From Desulfotignum sp. (GTDB lineage Bacteria; Desulfobacterota; Desulfobacteria; Desulfobacterales; Desulfobacteraceae): a stretch of DNA of 5,154 nt. The notes beneath the pieces are model-generated. The model did not search any database. It had not been told where the DNA came from and saw only the letters and a list, made by a program, of their open reading frames with translations. Positions 3,806 through 5,154 of the stretch are shown piece by piece; position 1 is the first letter of the stretch, and the number at the start of each line of letters is the position of its first letter. The stretch covers positions 1-5,154 of the forward strand of contig JAABRW010000099.1 of assembly GCA_011390695.1 (NCBI GenBank), given 5' to 3'. Made by a program: the position numbers and the translations under genes.

Positions 3806-5154
3806 ATGGCGTTTTTTGACTTCACCAGCTTTGAAGTATCATTTCAGCAGTATGTGAAATATGTTCTGGGCAAGCCTCTGGCTGAAGCCACACAAAAAGA
3901 CCAGCTCAATGCAGTGTCCTATGCCGTGGGCAAATATCTGATGGACATTCATTTCGACACCCGAAAGCGGTATGAGAAAAACAAGGCCAAACAGGTGTAT
4001 TACCTGTCCATGGAATTTCTCATCGGCCGGCTTTTGTCCAACAACCTGCTGAATCTGGGCATTTTCGATCCCTGTGTCCGATTTTTGAAAAAGCAGGGCA
4101 TTGATCTGGAAAAACTGGTGGAGGAAGAACAGGACCCGGCCCTGGGCAACGGGGGCTTAGGACGACTGGCCGCCTGTTTCCTGGATTCCATGGCCAGTCT
4201 GGATATGCCGGGGTATGGATATGGCATCAACTATGACTATGGGTTGTTCCGCCAAACGATTGCCAACGGATATCAGCAGGAACGGCCGGATTACTGGCCC
4301 AACCGATCCTCGCCCTGGCTGATCCGGCGCTCCGGAGAACAGTATGTGCTGCCCATTTACGGCAAAATTGAAGAGCGCCAGGATAAAAACGGGCATTACA
4401 AGCCGATGTGGACCCGCAAAAAACTGTTTGTCGGCCGGCCCCATGACATCATGATCGCCGGTCACCGGGGGCGCACGGTGAACCGGCTCCGGCTTTTTTC
4501 CGCCGCCGCATCCAAGGATTTTGACATCGATATTTTCAATGACGGGGATTATATCAAGGCGGTCAGCCGGAAAATCCAGTCGGAAAGCGTCACCAAAATC
4601 CTGTATCCATCCGACTCCAAGGAAACGGGCAAAGAACTGCGGTTCATCCAGGAATATTTTCTGGTGGCATGTGCCATCCGTGACATTATCCGTAAATTTG
4701 AAAAACAGCACAGCGATTTTTCCCGGTTCCATGACCATGTGGCCATCCAGCTCAACGACACCCATCCGGCTTTAGCGGTCGCAGAGCTGATGCGCATACT
4801 GGTGGATGAAAAAAAACTGGTATGGGAGACCGCCTGGGATGTGACGGTCAAAACCCTGGCATTCACCAACCATACCCTTTTACCCGAAGCCCTGGAAACC
4901 TGGTCAGTCTACATTTTAAACAAGGTGGTTCCCCGGCATCTTCAGATCATTTTTGAAATCAACCGGCGGTTCATCGCCCGGGTCAAGGAACGGTTCGGCC
5001 CGGACAATCATGAGATGATCGCTAAAATGTCCATCATCCAGGAAGGACATGAACAAAAGGTGCGCATGGCCAATCTGGCCATCATCGGGAGCCATTCCGT
5101 GAACGGGGTGGCACAAATCCATTCTGATCTGGTCAAAAAACAGCTGGTTCCGGA
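3806..5154 (+). CDS. glgP: Glycogen/starch/alpha-glucan phosphorylase, N-terminal 449 residues (runs off the right edge)
   Basis: The reading frame is open from ATG 3806 to the window end, about 449 residues of a family usually 800-850 long. The enzyme (GT35, pyridoxal-phosphate dependent) releases glucose-1-phosphate from alpha-1,4-glucan in the cytoplasm. Diagnostic segments occur in order: YYLSMEFLIGR (65-75); EEEQDPALGNGGLGRLAACF (106-125), the glycine-rich substrate and phosphate loop; MPGYGYGINYDYGLFRQ; NRLRLFSAAA; GKELRFIQEYF; QLNDTHPALAVAEL (315-328); AFTNHTLLPEALETW; and MANLAIIGSHSVNGVAQIH. The lysine that binds the cofactor lies in the missing C-terminal half and cannot be checked. 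The N-terminus is short, without the regulatory extension of the animal enzyme. The motif usually written YPND reads YPSD here. The start is supported by GGGAGA (3795-3800) five bases upstream. The upstream CBS gene is on the same strand but separated by a strong terminator. Confidence 0.96.
   Translation, partial: MAFFDFTSFEVSFQQYVKYVLGKPLAEATQKDQLNAVSYAVGKYLMDIHFDTRKRYEKNKAKQVYYLSMEFLIGRLLSNNLLNLGIFDPCVRFLKKQGIDLEKLVEEEQDPALGNGGLGRLAACFLDSMASLDMPGYGYGINYDYGLFRQTIANGYQQERPDYWPNRSSPWLIRRSGEQYVLPIYGKIEERQDKNGHYKPMWTRKKLFVGRPHDIMIAGHRGRTVNRLRLFSAAASKDFDIDIFNDGDYIKAVSRKIQSESVTKILYPSDSKETGKELRFIQEYFLVACAIRDIIRKFEKQHSDFSRFHDHVAIQLNDTHPALAVAELMRILVDEKKLVWETAWDVTVKTLAFTNHTLLPEALETWSVYILNKVVPRHLQIIFEINRRFIARVKERFGPDNHEMIAKMSIIQEGHEQKVRMANLAIIGSHSVNGVAQIHSDLVKKQLVP

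Noticed and set aside
4157..4765. Open reading frame of 202 codons on the minus strand, opposite glgP
   Set aside because: The plus strand here encodes unmistakable phosphorylase motifs. The antisense product shows no family signature.

Overview
The window most resembles a mesophilic sulfate-reducing Desulfobacterota bacterium of the Desulfobacteraceae type. This is an inference from protein style: a rubredoxin-less rubrerythrin, a TAXI-type TRAP receptor, a sensor with a histidine phosphoacceptor domain but no ATPase domain, and a tRNA-Val(CAC). Composition is moderately GC-rich in genes and AT-rich between them. No database search was possible. I saw no insertion sequence, CRISPR array or phage gene.

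Layout. Bases 1-305 (minus) hold a broken TAXI-type TRAP solute-receptor gene running off the left edge. Bases 306-455 contain no convincing gene. A complete tRNA-Val(CAC) lies at 456-530 (minus). Bases 531-702 are a divergent regulatory region with a likely tRNA promoter, a 24-bp near-perfect palindrome and a -35-like TTGACA inside it. The plus strand then carries a rubrerythrin/ferritin-like diiron protein (703-1197) and, 76 bases on, a membrane sensor (1274-2659) with single Cache, PAS and phosphoacceptor domains. Bases 2660-2746 are a convergent terminator region. The short-form ribosome hibernation factor (hpf) is at 2747-3091 (minus). A divergent promoter region follows, then a two-CBS-domain protein (3273-3728) closed by a strong terminator, then the first 449 codons of glycogen phosphorylase (3806 to the right edge).

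Function. The rubrerythrin-like protein and the sensor may form one transcript, since no terminator is visible between them. That would pair an oxidative-stress or iron protein with an extracytoplasmic ligand sensor. Hpf (ribosome dormancy), a possible nucleotide-binding CBS protein and glycogen phosphorylase (reserve mobilisation) all fit energy limitation, but each has its own signals, so coordinated control is only a hypothesis.

The most notable items are the sensor that ends after its phosphoacceptor helices with no ATPase domain, and the palindrome overlapping the -35 region of the rubrerythrin-like gene. Most of the rest is ordinary core genome.
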